A stretch of 32,889 nt of DNA from Plakobranchus ocellatus. Its lineage: Eukaryota; Mollusca; Gastropoda; Plakobranchidae. The translations under genes and the position numbers were made by a program. The notes beneath the pieces are model-generated. The model did no database searches, was not told the origin of the DNA, and worked only from the letters and a program-made list of their open reading frames with translations. The number at the start of each line of letters is the position of its first letter. Position 1 is the stretch's first letter. Shown here piece by piece: positions 10,801 through 17,143 of the stretch. The stretch is taken from positions 254,276 through 287,164 of the forward strand of contig BLXT01007177.1 in assembly GCA_019648995.1 (NCBI GenBank). Reading direction: 5' to 3'.

Positions 10801-13800
10801 CTAGTAAGCAATGTTATTGTTTCGGTTTTCAGGCAAAACTTTTAAGATGCAAACATGAACACATACTCCATTGAATACCATAATTATTCGGAAAGTCTGA
10901 CATTGTCCTAAATATGACCTATATTATTTAGAAGTTGAAAGTTTTAAAAAATACAATTAGCGAACTCAGATTTATTTTGAAGCTAAATGTAACATTTTTT
11001 TTTTTTTTGTATTAAAATTTTGAGCAGTTTGACTTTGTTTTTCACTTACTGTTTAAGTTGCAGAAGAGGTCAAGAAAAGGTCTTGTAGTTCAGTTAACCA
11101 CAAGTTCTTTATTAGTTATCTGAAGTAAGAAAGCAAGTTCTAAATTAGCTGAAAAGACTTCTTATCTATATTTTAGTTTCGCAACAGTAAAATTGCAGCC
11201 ATCATTTTCACTCTAACCTTGCAAGCAGAACACTAATCAGATCATCATATGAAAAGCCTACACAAATGACAGTTTTTATCAGTGGACCCTTAACAACCAT
11301 CTCTATATCTCTTCTGTAAAAAGTGTGTACCAGGTTCTAAAGCAAATTAGGTTTTTTTTATTTGTTTATTTTTTTTATGTCCAAAATGACTATATAATTA
11401 GAACACAACACTGACAGTTAGCACTTTCTCAATTAAAAGCAAAATAGTATGATCACTTAAGACATGAATTTTAAAGGTTAGCCTATTCAAACAAACTGTA
11501 AGATTAAAAGTGGCATTCCATGGTATAATTATTGGTCTAAAAAAATTATCCTTGTCTTGTCTTTGCAACCAGTAATGATTTCCATGACAGCACAAACTCC
11601 AAACAGGCAAAAAGCCATACAGCTGGTTTTGCTGTGGGAACGGATTTAATGTGCATCACTGTAAGGCTTACATTTTTCAGAGGCTTTCTATTTTTCAGGG
11701 TGTCAAAAAAAGTTTTGAAAACCTGAGTCCAGGCTCAGATCCTACACCTCATTATCATGTGCTTCAGTATCATATATCACCACTTTCTATCAACGATTCT
11801 TAGAAACAGACTATAAAGATTGAAGGCAAACGCCGTAGAGGTAGACAGAGAATAACATAACTTTGAAAGTCTTAAGTCATGGGCAATAGTAAAGGGTAGC
11901 AACAACAACTTTATTAAGTTAACTGAGAATGGGTTTGAGTGGAGGAGCATGATTGCCAATGTCTGTTCCAGACAAAATACCTAATGATGATGAGTAAGCA
12001 CATGTTTGTTTTCACACTTCTTTATTATTCTAAGTTGGTTTTACGTCCCCTAAGCTTTCACGGGAAACTTATAGGGAGAAAATTTTCACACTTCTCAAAA
12101 AAGATTTTCTTATAAATTACAGGGGCTCACTGGTTGATTGCCTTCATCTGGATTTCTGTTCGTGGAACCGACTTTGGCACAGATTGCTGCGAGAGATGGA
12201 TGTTTCGTTTGGTTTGCGGCTTCATTTACATCTTTGTCTTTCTCAACCTGAATGACGGCATGTCAAGGTGGCGGGTCACAGCTTACTATATCCTGGTGTT
12301 GTTGGAGAATACTGGAATGCTCGTTGCTTACCTTGTTTTGAAAGACAATACCAGTGGAATTATTACAGCTTGTGTGTTGGTATATGGTGCATATATGCTG
12401 GGTATGTTTTGATATGTTTTACTTTTGACTAGTCCCTTATTTGCTTTTTCACATTGTGTAAACTTATTTAACTTTCTTTATGTGCCCTTAGCTTCTTTGC
12501 AGTGATTTCCATTTGTTTGGGTGAAAAAATTGGAGTCTTTTCTGCTTGCCCATGCTTAACCTTTTTTATACTCTCACTTCCTGTATCTTGGCATGCAAAG
12601 CAAAATTTTTGTCTATATTTGCGTTAGACTGTTTATTTGTTCATTTTCACCTCGCAGGTATGGGAAAGCTGTTACTTCAGGTTTTAATTCTGGTCTAATT
12701 TTTTATACCTAATCCAGAATGTTTCTGAAATAGTTACGTGTTTTTTTTTCTCACTTTATGAAATCCAGGTCTAGTTTGCATGGCTATCTATTATTCATAT
12801 CTACACCCATCAGGACGCAAAAAGAGTTTGCAACTAAGAAAGCACAATGCAGACAGTAGAAATTTTTCTGTAAGTATACTCAATTTCAATTGCAATTCAT
12901 TGAAAGCATGACTCCTGAAAAAAGAAAAGCTGAAGCATGTTAATATTAAGAAGCAGTCAATGAATAGTAGAAAAACTTGTACATTGCACTTTTGACATAA
13001 GTAGCTATATTTAGCGCTACATTCAAAATAATTTTCTATCATGTCTTTGTTTTTAAATTAGATTAGCCTAAATTCTTCGTGAAATAAAAGAAAAATTGTT
13101 ATGCATTTGTTGATTACAAGACTGTTGTCACTGTGTACTGTGTTTCAACTCCAAAACCCCTGTTTTTGTTAATGTTCATCAATAGTTCTCACTCTTCCAG
13201 TTTATCAAATGTGTGTATAATTCTAATGTTTTATCAAATTGTGCCCTTTTTTTGTGGCCTTTATTATTTTCCAATCACATAATCTTATGTTTAAAATAAA
13301 AAAGAATTGCAGGTTTTATTAAAAAATATAATATACAGCTTAATGTTGTAATGTAATGTTTGGTTCTTTTGAATTTGGTATGTGTGTGGTTTTTTTTTTT
13401 TATTAGGGAATGTAGAGACTTACTTTTTAAAGTTAAAATGATTTAAGCCTGCAAGTGTGAAACAAAACATCCTGGAGCAATAATATTGCAATGGATTCTA
13501 ACAATTGAATGTTAACTATGAGCACTAAAAAATTAAAGTCTTGATCCTTTCTTTCTCTTTTTTATTACAGAGAAGAGACGACCCTCAAATATTTAGTATT
13601 GAATCCCCAAAACTACAGTCTGGCATGGTTGTGTTGGATGGAACTGGCATAAATCTGACCGCTGATAACAGAGAGGTTCAAAACTCAGTACTGAGCAACC
13701 AACTCTCTCATGCTTCAGAAACATATGACAATCAGAGCAGAGCTGTGAGTGTGAGCTATGTATCCCAGCAAGCATTACGTGCAGCCTGGCAAAATGGCAT

Positions 13801-16582
13801 GGTTTCTTCATCCAGCAGTTCCTCCACTTCACTAACTTCCGAAAACAAGGTCCAGATGGTTGAAACAGCGAAGCGTACACCCTCTGTCTGTTCCGCTAAC
13901 TCTCAAGTGTCAGCTTGCAGCCAGAACGAGTTACTGCCTAGTGCGGAAGGAAAGAGGAATGATCTTAGCAAACTTTCAAAGTCAGCTCTGTCAGAAAAAA
14001 AACTCCATGATGGAAGCGGTGAGTCTGAGAAGGATTCAAGAGCCAATGTTAGTATGAGTGATAACAATCTCAATGTACATAGTAGTTTGTCAGGCAGTCC
14101 AACTCTGAGTAGGGGCTCATGGACCAGACTTTCTGATCACAACAGGCAGTCTCTTACGCTGGACGATTTTACTGTTTTGGGCTTTGATGACTCTTCCTCC
14201 GAACGCAGACCAAGTGACTGCAGCTCACTCAACAGTCAGCCCAAAAGCTTGTCCCCAATTAATGTCTCTAGCCTTTGGAAGGATGTCCATAGTAGGCTTA
14301 GAGCTACAATAGCAGCAACAATTGCAGCTGCTACAAGCAACCCTTCATCATCCAGTGAAGGAACTCCTAACTGCAGTCAATCATTGGCTTCATTTGTTTC
14401 ATCTGGTCAAGAAGATAATTTGATTTCAGATAAGCACACCATAGCTTCTGTCAATGCTAAAAAAGCATTAATGGGAGAAAGCCTTGATGAAGCATTAGGA
14501 GGTTCCTTACCCAGCCTTGTTGCTCAGGATTTACCCAATCAGAGAGAGGATCTTTCATCTCTACCAGACATACCAGACAGTTCCACTCAGGATCAAATGT
14601 CAGATATGACTACATCAGATAGTAGTTACAAGAAACAAGGAAGTGATGATCATCTGCCATGCTGTGGTCATGGAGCTGTTATAGAAATATCTGATAAAAG
14701 TCCCTCCATGCGCTCAAATGCTAGCTTTACTTCGTATCCTGAGGACTCCACTCTGACTGCCAGCAAATTAGACATAAAGAGAACCTCATCGTACCTTGAG
14801 GCCCTTAAACTCAATGGGATGAAATTTGACAGCACTCCAGTTATTGCACAGTCAGATGAACCTCTTGATCTTTCCATGTCTTCCACTATGTCTGCATCAT
14901 CTCTCAATGTAAAATCGCCAATTAAAAAACAAAAGCAAAAAAAGGCATCTCCTTTCACAGATCAAGAGCTTGTCACAGTGATGGCAAAATCCTTGCAAGG
15001 CTACCTGAGAGCCATGCCAGGCAAATCTCCCAATCTTGAGAGAGAAGGTTTGGCACTGACCATAGATGACCTGCGCATCAGTCGCGAGAGTACCCCTGAA
15101 CCTCTGTCAAATAACCGAGATACCAATGCGTGGAAAAGCCGCAGTGCTTCCTCTTTATTCCATGACAGTAATGAATCTTCTCCTGCTAGCTCTGCCTCTA
15201 AAATGAATCTGACAGCCAGCATCGTTAAAGCAGAGGCGAAATTGTCACCTAATGCCTGGAAACAGCTTGAAGTTTCACCTCCAACAGCAAATCTTGACAG
15301 TGATCCTTCACAAAGGGCTAATCTGGTAAAAAATAAACTGCCTACAGGTAATGGTTTAAAGTTCATCATGGATTCCTATGCCCAGGCTTCTTTAGCCAGT
15401 CCTAGAACAAACCAATCCCACAGCCGCAAGTCTGAGAATACTCGTCGAAATGAGAGCAAACATATCAACTGCAGGCACAAGACTACTTCTCAGTATCTAT
15501 CAGCTTCAAATATTCACCCCACTGAGGTGATACCAGATATTGCTGCACCAAATGAAACTCACACTTTTGAAGTTAAAAAGCCTCAACATCATTCGTTTGA
15601 TAGCTCTCCTGGACCAGGCCTTTCTGCGAGAGACCTGGAGCTCTCTACCTCAGTTCAGCGGTCACAAGCTCATAGTGGAATCTCTTACACAAAGAGGCCG
15701 ATCATTCACCATGCTAACTTTCCTGTTATGCACTACTCAAAATCTCCATGTAATCATCAAGAATCAAAAATAACATTATCAGAAACTGATTTAGGTTCTG
15801 AGGCGGAAGCTTATGTTGCTGGACAATATTGTCCACCTCTATGTGCAAACATTAAGCTTGAACCTGAGAAAAATACAGTGGATGGGAATATTAATAACGA
15901 CTGGCAACATTCCTTTGATTTGAATTCCATCCATAAAAATATCCATAATGGATACAAGGTGGATAAAATTTCTAGGGACTCTGTTATGTTTCGGGATCAG
16001 AGCATATTGAAAAACATGAGAAAGGAGGTCATGAAAAAAAACTTGTGCTTAGAAAGACAGAATTCAGATGTTCTTCATCTCAAACACCCTCAAGATCCTG
16101 GCAAAGGCATGTTGAGCTATCATTCGTATTCTCACTCAAGTTTGCCTCAAACAAATGAGATCACTTCCCCAAGAACTTCAAGGGCAGGTAATCCATTGCA
16201 TTCCCTGGCTTTTGATCATCAAAAATCTCTCAGTATGTATGATGACCTTTCTGAGGAAGAGCTTCAAAAGTCGGCCAGGCGTGTTGCAGATTACTTCTCT
16301 CGAGAACTAGAATCTGGTTCTTATCATACAAGATCTGCTAGATCTTTAGACAGATCAACACCTCAGAATTATTACAAGCGGGTCCCTCTTCAACAGCTTG
16401 ATAATGCTCAGTACTTATCACCTAAGACAAGCAGCTATCACAAATCTATGTCAAGGTCTCATGTTGACAAGCATGCCAGGTCCACTAGTACCAGACTGAA
16501 TTCTGTACACTTTGCAAGATCCCAAAGAGGAGAAGTTGAGAGGGATTCATTAAGACAAAAACTGTCTTTTGAAACTGAATAA
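1735..16582 (+). CDS. XK-related protein (XKR family), seven-exon gene model with ~1000-residue C-terminal tail
   Basis: Joined coding exons are 1735-1828, 5253-5436, 8331-8521, 9335-9544, 12123-12401, 12769-12869 and 13571-16582, giving 4071 nt and 1356 residues. All introns are GT-AG and every junction keeps frame. Residues about 10-345 form the multi-pass XKR domain. Family landmarks are LDVGTDM at 28-33, ESAPQLVLQL at 134-143, SLLSLTWAM at 163-171, CWH-like WSWHLL after 190, LLENT in exon 5 and YLHPSG at 330-335. Family members are plasma-membrane proteins; several scramble phospholipids after caspase cleavage of their tail, while others have unknown roles. Residues 354-1356 are serine-rich and low-complexity with no membrane segment, ending in KLSFETE. 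Human relatives are about 400-650 residues, so the tail is exceptional. The start is the first ATG after an in-frame TGA at 1693-1695. From memory the protein looks closest to the XKR4/6/7 group, but orthology is not settled. Confidence 0.93.
1829..2210 (+). other. intron 1, 5' part
   Basis: Intron 1 spans 1829-5252 (3424 bp). Nothing recognisable was seen in this first part. Repeats in the remainder of the intron are listed separately. Confidence 0.6.
2211..2470. mobile_element. fold-back MITE with ~60-bp terminal inverted repeats
   Basis: The left arm begins GGCGCTTTTTCGTTTGTTCC at 2211. The right arm, read on the - strand from 2470, begins with the same 20 bases and continues almost identically through ACCCCGACTTTTTATATAGG and CCTAGA. 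Beyond about 47 bp the arms differ by small indels (TTCTAG, TATAGCTATA). The roughly 130-bp interior is AT-rich and non-coding, with a partial third copy of TTTTTTCGTTTG at about 2381. No transposase is present, so this is a non-autonomous DNA element inserted in intron 1. The target duplication is not obvious (possibly TC), so no superfamily is assigned. Confidence 0.88.
2612..2769. repeat. two-copy tandem duplication, 79-bp unit
   Basis: Unit 1 (2612-2690) and unit 2 (2691-2769) both start GAGAAGAAAAT and share TTCTAT, CGTACGGCAGT and the following TTGACTTCCGCTCT-like segment. The copies differ by scattered substitutions. They lie in intron 1 shortly after the MITE. An open frame spans part of them but has no recognisable similarity. 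Confidence 0.8.
2820..3085. repeat. GA-rich then CT-rich simple sequence
   Basis: A purine-rich GAGA stretch lies at about 2820-2850 and a pyrimidine-rich CTCT stretch at about 3000-3076. Both are imperfect simple repeats in intron 1. Confidence 0.7.
3086..3580. other. intron 1, middle part, nothing recognised
   Basis: No coding exon, RNA gene or transposon was recognised. The - strand open frame here is rich in Phe, His and Ile runs from simple sequence and is treated as chance. Confidence 0.5.
3581..3826. repeat. degenerate tandem array, ~93-bp period, three units
   Basis: The core TTGC(T/A)ACAGAGTGA recurs at 3581, 3675 and 3767, giving spacings of 94 and 92 bp. Units 2 and 3 also share the following GTTAC...ATATTTTGT(G/A)AC block. 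A fourth related fragment (TTGCTACAAAG) lies near 3635. It is an old minisatellite in intron 1. Confidence 0.7.
3827..5252 (+). other. intron 1, 3' part
   Basis: AT-rich intronic sequence with no recognised feature, ending in a pyrimidine-rich tract (about 5214-5250) and the CAG acceptor of exon 2. Confidence 0.6.
5253..5436 (+). CDS. XKR gene, coding exon 2 (residues 32-93)
   Basis: Acceptor CCCATCAG|AT and donor CAAAG|GTAAGT. Entry is phase 1 (completing Asp32) and exit phase 2 (Arg93 split). It encodes the extracellular or luminal turn after helix 1, then a second hydrophobic helix (about residues 46-69, YGWLMVGFIVVPAILMNAF) and the start of a third segment (ILSHILMLAPAQR). The Pro58-containing helix and the trailing HxLxLAP motif match the expected layout of XK-family proteins. 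Confidence 0.93.
5437..8330 (+). other. intron 2
   Basis: 2894 bp with strong GTAAGT donor and AAAG acceptor. Apart from a T-rich and A-rich background and the duplication at 7501-7606 noted separately, I see no gene, RNA or clear transposon. Confidence 0.75.
7501..7606. repeat. imperfect direct repeat, 66-bp spacing
   Basis: A 40-nt block beginning TTTTTTACTAT and ending GTTACCCC occurs at 7501-7540 and again at 7567-7606. A TGTGGGGTAA motif at 7317-7326 is the reverse complement of TTACCCCACA at 7599-7608, so the region may be the remains of a small inverted-repeat element. The evidence is modest. Confidence 0.5.
8331..8521 (+). CDS. XKR gene, coding exon 3 (residues 93-157)
   Basis: The acceptor is CAAATCAAAG|G; the first base completes Arg93, followed by YCTVIKFGIK. 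The donor is ACAG|GTAACA, phase 1. It carries the most diagnostic XKR motif, FLESAPQLVLQLYI (about residues 132-145), preceded by the amphipathic DVSILRLFEA segment. The exon was extended upstream of the open frame's first available start so that phase and family alignment both fit. Confidence 0.93.
8522..9334 (+). other. intron 3
   Basis: 813 bp, GTAACA donor and CCTTAG acceptor, AT-rich. No embedded feature was recognised. Confidence 0.8.
9335..9544 (+). CDS. XKR gene, coding exon 4 (residues 157-227)
   Basis: The chosen acceptor is TTAATCCTTAG|AA, giving Glu157 then LSAVCSLLSLTWAM. The donor is ATGG|GTGAGT, phase 1. The exon covers a hydrophobic segment, a basic loop (QRRAHNSLYKRRL) and another membrane segment (ARIAAFVFCAFALHNWVLAV). 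A second AG at 9345-9346 (CTGCAG) is in range, but using it would drop three to four residues and break phase. Confidence 0.93.
11800..11995 (+). mobile_element. LINE 3'-end fragment with trinucleotide tail
   Basis: From GATTGAAGGCAAACG at 11818 the sequence is highly similar, over about 170 nt, to the reverse complement of the LINE at 21120-21300. It encodes the IEGKRRRGRQRIT segment typical of the reverse transcriptase C-terminus in many non-LTR elements, then stops, then the EWRSM-like region and TGTCTGTTCCAGACAAAATACC. It ends in TGATGATGA, a short trinucleotide tail of the kind seen in RTE-type elements. Frameshifts and stops show it is dead and 5'-truncated. It has the same orientation as the host gene. 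Confidence 0.82.
12009..12095. mobile_element. 61-bp fold-back insertion flanked by 13-bp direct repeats
   Basis: TTTTCACACTTCT occurs exactly at 12009-12021 and 12083-12095. The 61 bp between them contain an imperfect hairpin (TCCCCTAAG...CTTATAGGGA). This resembles a tiny insertion with a target site duplication. A local duplication is the alternative. Confidence 0.5.
12123..12401 (+). CDS. XKR gene, coding exon 5 (residues 227-320)
   Basis: Acceptor AAATTACAG|GG and donor CTGG|GTATGT, phase 1 at both ends. It encodes AHWLIAFIWISV, a short hydrophilic loop (RGTDFGTDCCERW), then the membrane segments LVCGFIYIFVFLNL and AYYILVLLENTGMLVAYLVL, and the beginning of a final one. The LNLNDG and LLENT motifs align with the ...FNVKEG and ILLENT positions that I recall from vertebrate XKR4/6/7. 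Confidence 0.95.
12402..12768 (+). other. intron 5
   Basis: 367 bp, the shortest intron of the gene, with GTATGT donor and AAATCCAG acceptor. No other feature was seen. Confidence 0.85.
12769..12869 (+). CDS. XKR gene, coding exon 6 (residues 320-353)
   Basis: Acceptor AAATCCAG|GT and donor TTTTCT|GTAAGT. Entry phase 1, exit phase 0. It encodes the end of the last helix (LVCMAIYYSYLHPSG) and the basic juxtamembrane stretch RKKSLQLRKH. The YxxxHPxG motif marks the end of the membrane domain in this family. Confidence 0.93.
12870..13570 (+). other. intron 6
   Basis: 701 bp, GTAAGT donor and a strong TTCTCTTTTTTATTACAG acceptor. No embedded feature was recognised. Confidence 0.85.
13571..16582 (+). 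CDS. XKR gene, coding exon 7: long serine-rich C-terminal tail (residues 354-1356)
   Basis: One uninterrupted 3012-nt exon encodes residues 354-1356 and stops at TAA 16580-16582. The open frame extends upstream of the acceptor, but the RRDDP start fits phase 0 from exon 6. Features: a serine run near 424-432, an alanine-rich IAATIAAAT segment, basic phosphosite-like patches (RRPSDC, RTSSYLE, RKSENTRR), DIPD|S at 686-690 as a caspase-like site, a charged helix-like DLSEEELQKSARRV near the end, and the terminus LRQKLSFETE. No membrane segments or known folds were seen. The reading frame is clean over 3 kb, so it is under coding constraint. Its last ~170 nt are duplicated downstream. Confidence 0.95.
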   Translation, partial: RRDDPQIFSIESPKLQSGMVVLDGTGINLTADNREVQNSVLSNQLSHASETYDNQSRAVSVSYVSQQALRAAWQNGMVSSSSSSSTSLTSENKVQMVETAKRTPSVCSANSQVSACSQNELLPSAEGKRNDLSKLSKSALSEKKLHDGSGESEKDSRANVSMSDNNLNVHSSLSGSPTLSRGSWTRLSDHNRQSLTLDDFTVLGFDDSSSERRPSDCSSLNSQPKSLSPINVSSLWKDVHSRLRATIAATIAAATSNPSSSSEGTPNCSQSLASFVSSGQEDNLISDKHTIASVNAKKALMGESLDEALGGSLPSLVAQDLPNQREDLSSLPDIPDSSTQDQMSDMTTSDSSYKKQGSDDHLPCCGHGAVIEISDKSPSMRSNASFTSYPEDSTLTASKLDIKRTSSYLEALKLNGMKFDSTPVIAQSDEPLDLSMSSTMSASSLNVKSPIKKQKQKKASPFTDQELVTVMAKSLQGYLRAMPGKSPNLEREGLALTIDDLRISRESTPEPLSNNRDTNAWKSRSASSLFHDSNESSPASSASKMNLTASIVKAEAKLSPNAWKQLEVSPPTANLDSDPSQRANLVKNKLPTGNGLKFIMDSYAQASLASPRTNQSHSRKSENTRRNESKHINCRHKTTSQYLSASNIHPTEVIPDIAAPNETHTFEVKKPQHHSFDSSPGPGLSARDLELSTSVQRSQAHSGISYTKRPIIHHANFPVMHYSKSPCNHQESKITLSETDLGSEAEAYVAGQYCPPLCANIKLEPEKNTVDGNINNDWQHSFDLNSIHKNIHNGYKVDKISRDSVMFRDQSILKNMRKEVMKKNLCLERQNSDVLHLKHPQDPGKGMLSYHSYSHSSLPQTNEITSPRTSRAGNPLHSLAFDHQKSLSMYDDLSEEELQKSARRVADYFSRELESGSYHTRSARSLDRSTPQNYYKRVPLQQLDNAQYLSPKTSSYHKSMSRSHVDKHARSTSTRLNSVHFARSQRGEVERDSLRQKLSFETE

Positions 16583-16606
16583 AGTTGAAGGAGGGCAGTG
16601 CACAGG
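16583..16606 (+). other. start of XKR 3' UTR
   Basis: The 3' UTR begins directly after the stop. An AATAAA at 16578-16583 overlaps the stop codon itself and is unlikely to be the poly(A) signal because cleavage there would leave almost no 3' UTR. Confidence 0.6.
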
Positions 16607-16637
16607 TATCTGTACTTGCGCAGTGCAAGTACAGATA
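16607..16637 (+). other. perfect 13-bp hairpin 25 nt after the stop codon
   Basis: TATCTGTACTTGC (16607-16619) and GCAAGTACAGATA (16625-16637) are exact reverse complements separated by a 5-nt loop (GCAGT). It lies in the 3' UTR of the XKR mRNA. The sequence GCAGTGCA occurs both just before it and at its loop. The right arm aligns with unit B but the left arm does not, so the stem appears to have arisen by a local inverted duplication after the larger tandem duplication, or to have been lost from unit B. Confidence 0.85.
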
Positions 16638-16810
16638 AATCCTCAGTATATCGATGTATGGCTTTTGAGATTCTGCTTTGAATTTGTAAAAATGTTTCAG
16701 TTCAGAAGGCATTACAAAGATTCTGTAACGAAATGCCTAAGTTTCTCTTTATTTCAGAATAGTGCTTAACAGTAAATATAACGTGAAAACGTCTCAGAAC
16801 AGAAGAAAGT

Positions 16811-17143
16811 TATTTATCGCCCAAGATGAGAGCTATTACAAATCTATGTCAAGGTCTCATGTTGACAAGCTCACCATTTCTACTACTTGTAGCAGACTGA
16901 ATTCTGTACATTTTGCAAGATCCCAAGGTGCAAAAGTTGAGACAAAATGTGTTTTGAAACAGAGTAAAGTTGAAGTAAGGAATTGCATCAGTAATCAGAT
17001 AATTCCTCAATACACTGGTATATGTCTTTTGAGATTCTTGGTTGAATTTTTAAATGGTTTTCCTTTTAGAAGACACTAAAAAAATCCTATAGAAAAGTTT
17101 TGCAAGTAGAAAACCTCTCAGAACAGCAGAGTGTGCTTTATAT
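16811..17143 (+). pseudogene. tandem duplication, unit B: degenerate copy of the XKR C-terminus
   Basis: Frame 3 encodes SYYKSMSRSHVDK, then CSRLNSVHFARSQ, clearly matching residues in the real tail (SYHKSMSRSHVDK and TRLNSVHFARSQ). Then an indel shifts the frame. The codons for the family terminus (FETE and a TAA) survive in another frame at about 16955-16967. The UTR part is also recognisable (CTTTTGAGATTCT, CCTTTTAGAAGACA) but about 70 nt shorter overall. It lies after the gene's stop, so it is either 3' UTR or, if an upstream splice skipped the stop, a remnant alternative end. I consider it non-coding. Confidence 0.8.

Larger units (their letters stand above)
9545..12122 (+). other. intron 4
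   Basis: 2578 bp. Contains a LINE 3' end (about 11800-11995) and a small insertion (12009-12095), described separately. The 111-residue open frame near 10377-10712 lacks family similarity and splice support. Confidence 0.8.
16412..16812 (+). repeat. tandem duplication, unit A (gene 3' end)
   Basis: This unit runs from the codons before SSYHKSMSRSHVDK through the stop codon into the 3' UTR, ending near CTCAGAACAGAAGAAAG. It is repeated head to tail in unit B, with a 398-bp offset at the CAAATCTATGTCAAGG core. Unit A carries the functional terminus. It also has about 27 nt, holding the left arm of the hairpin at 16607-16637, that unit B lacks. An acceptor-like TTTCTCTTTATTTCAG ends at 16757. 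Confidence 0.88.

Noticed and set aside
15001-15369. 122-codon - strand open frame inside exon 7
   Set aside because: Antisense shadow of the long coding exon; the sense frame has clear continuity and a family context.
16578-16583. AATAAA overlapping the XKR stop codon
   Set aside because: Cleavage there would leave almost no 3' UTR; the hexamer is explained by the GAA TAA A codon context.
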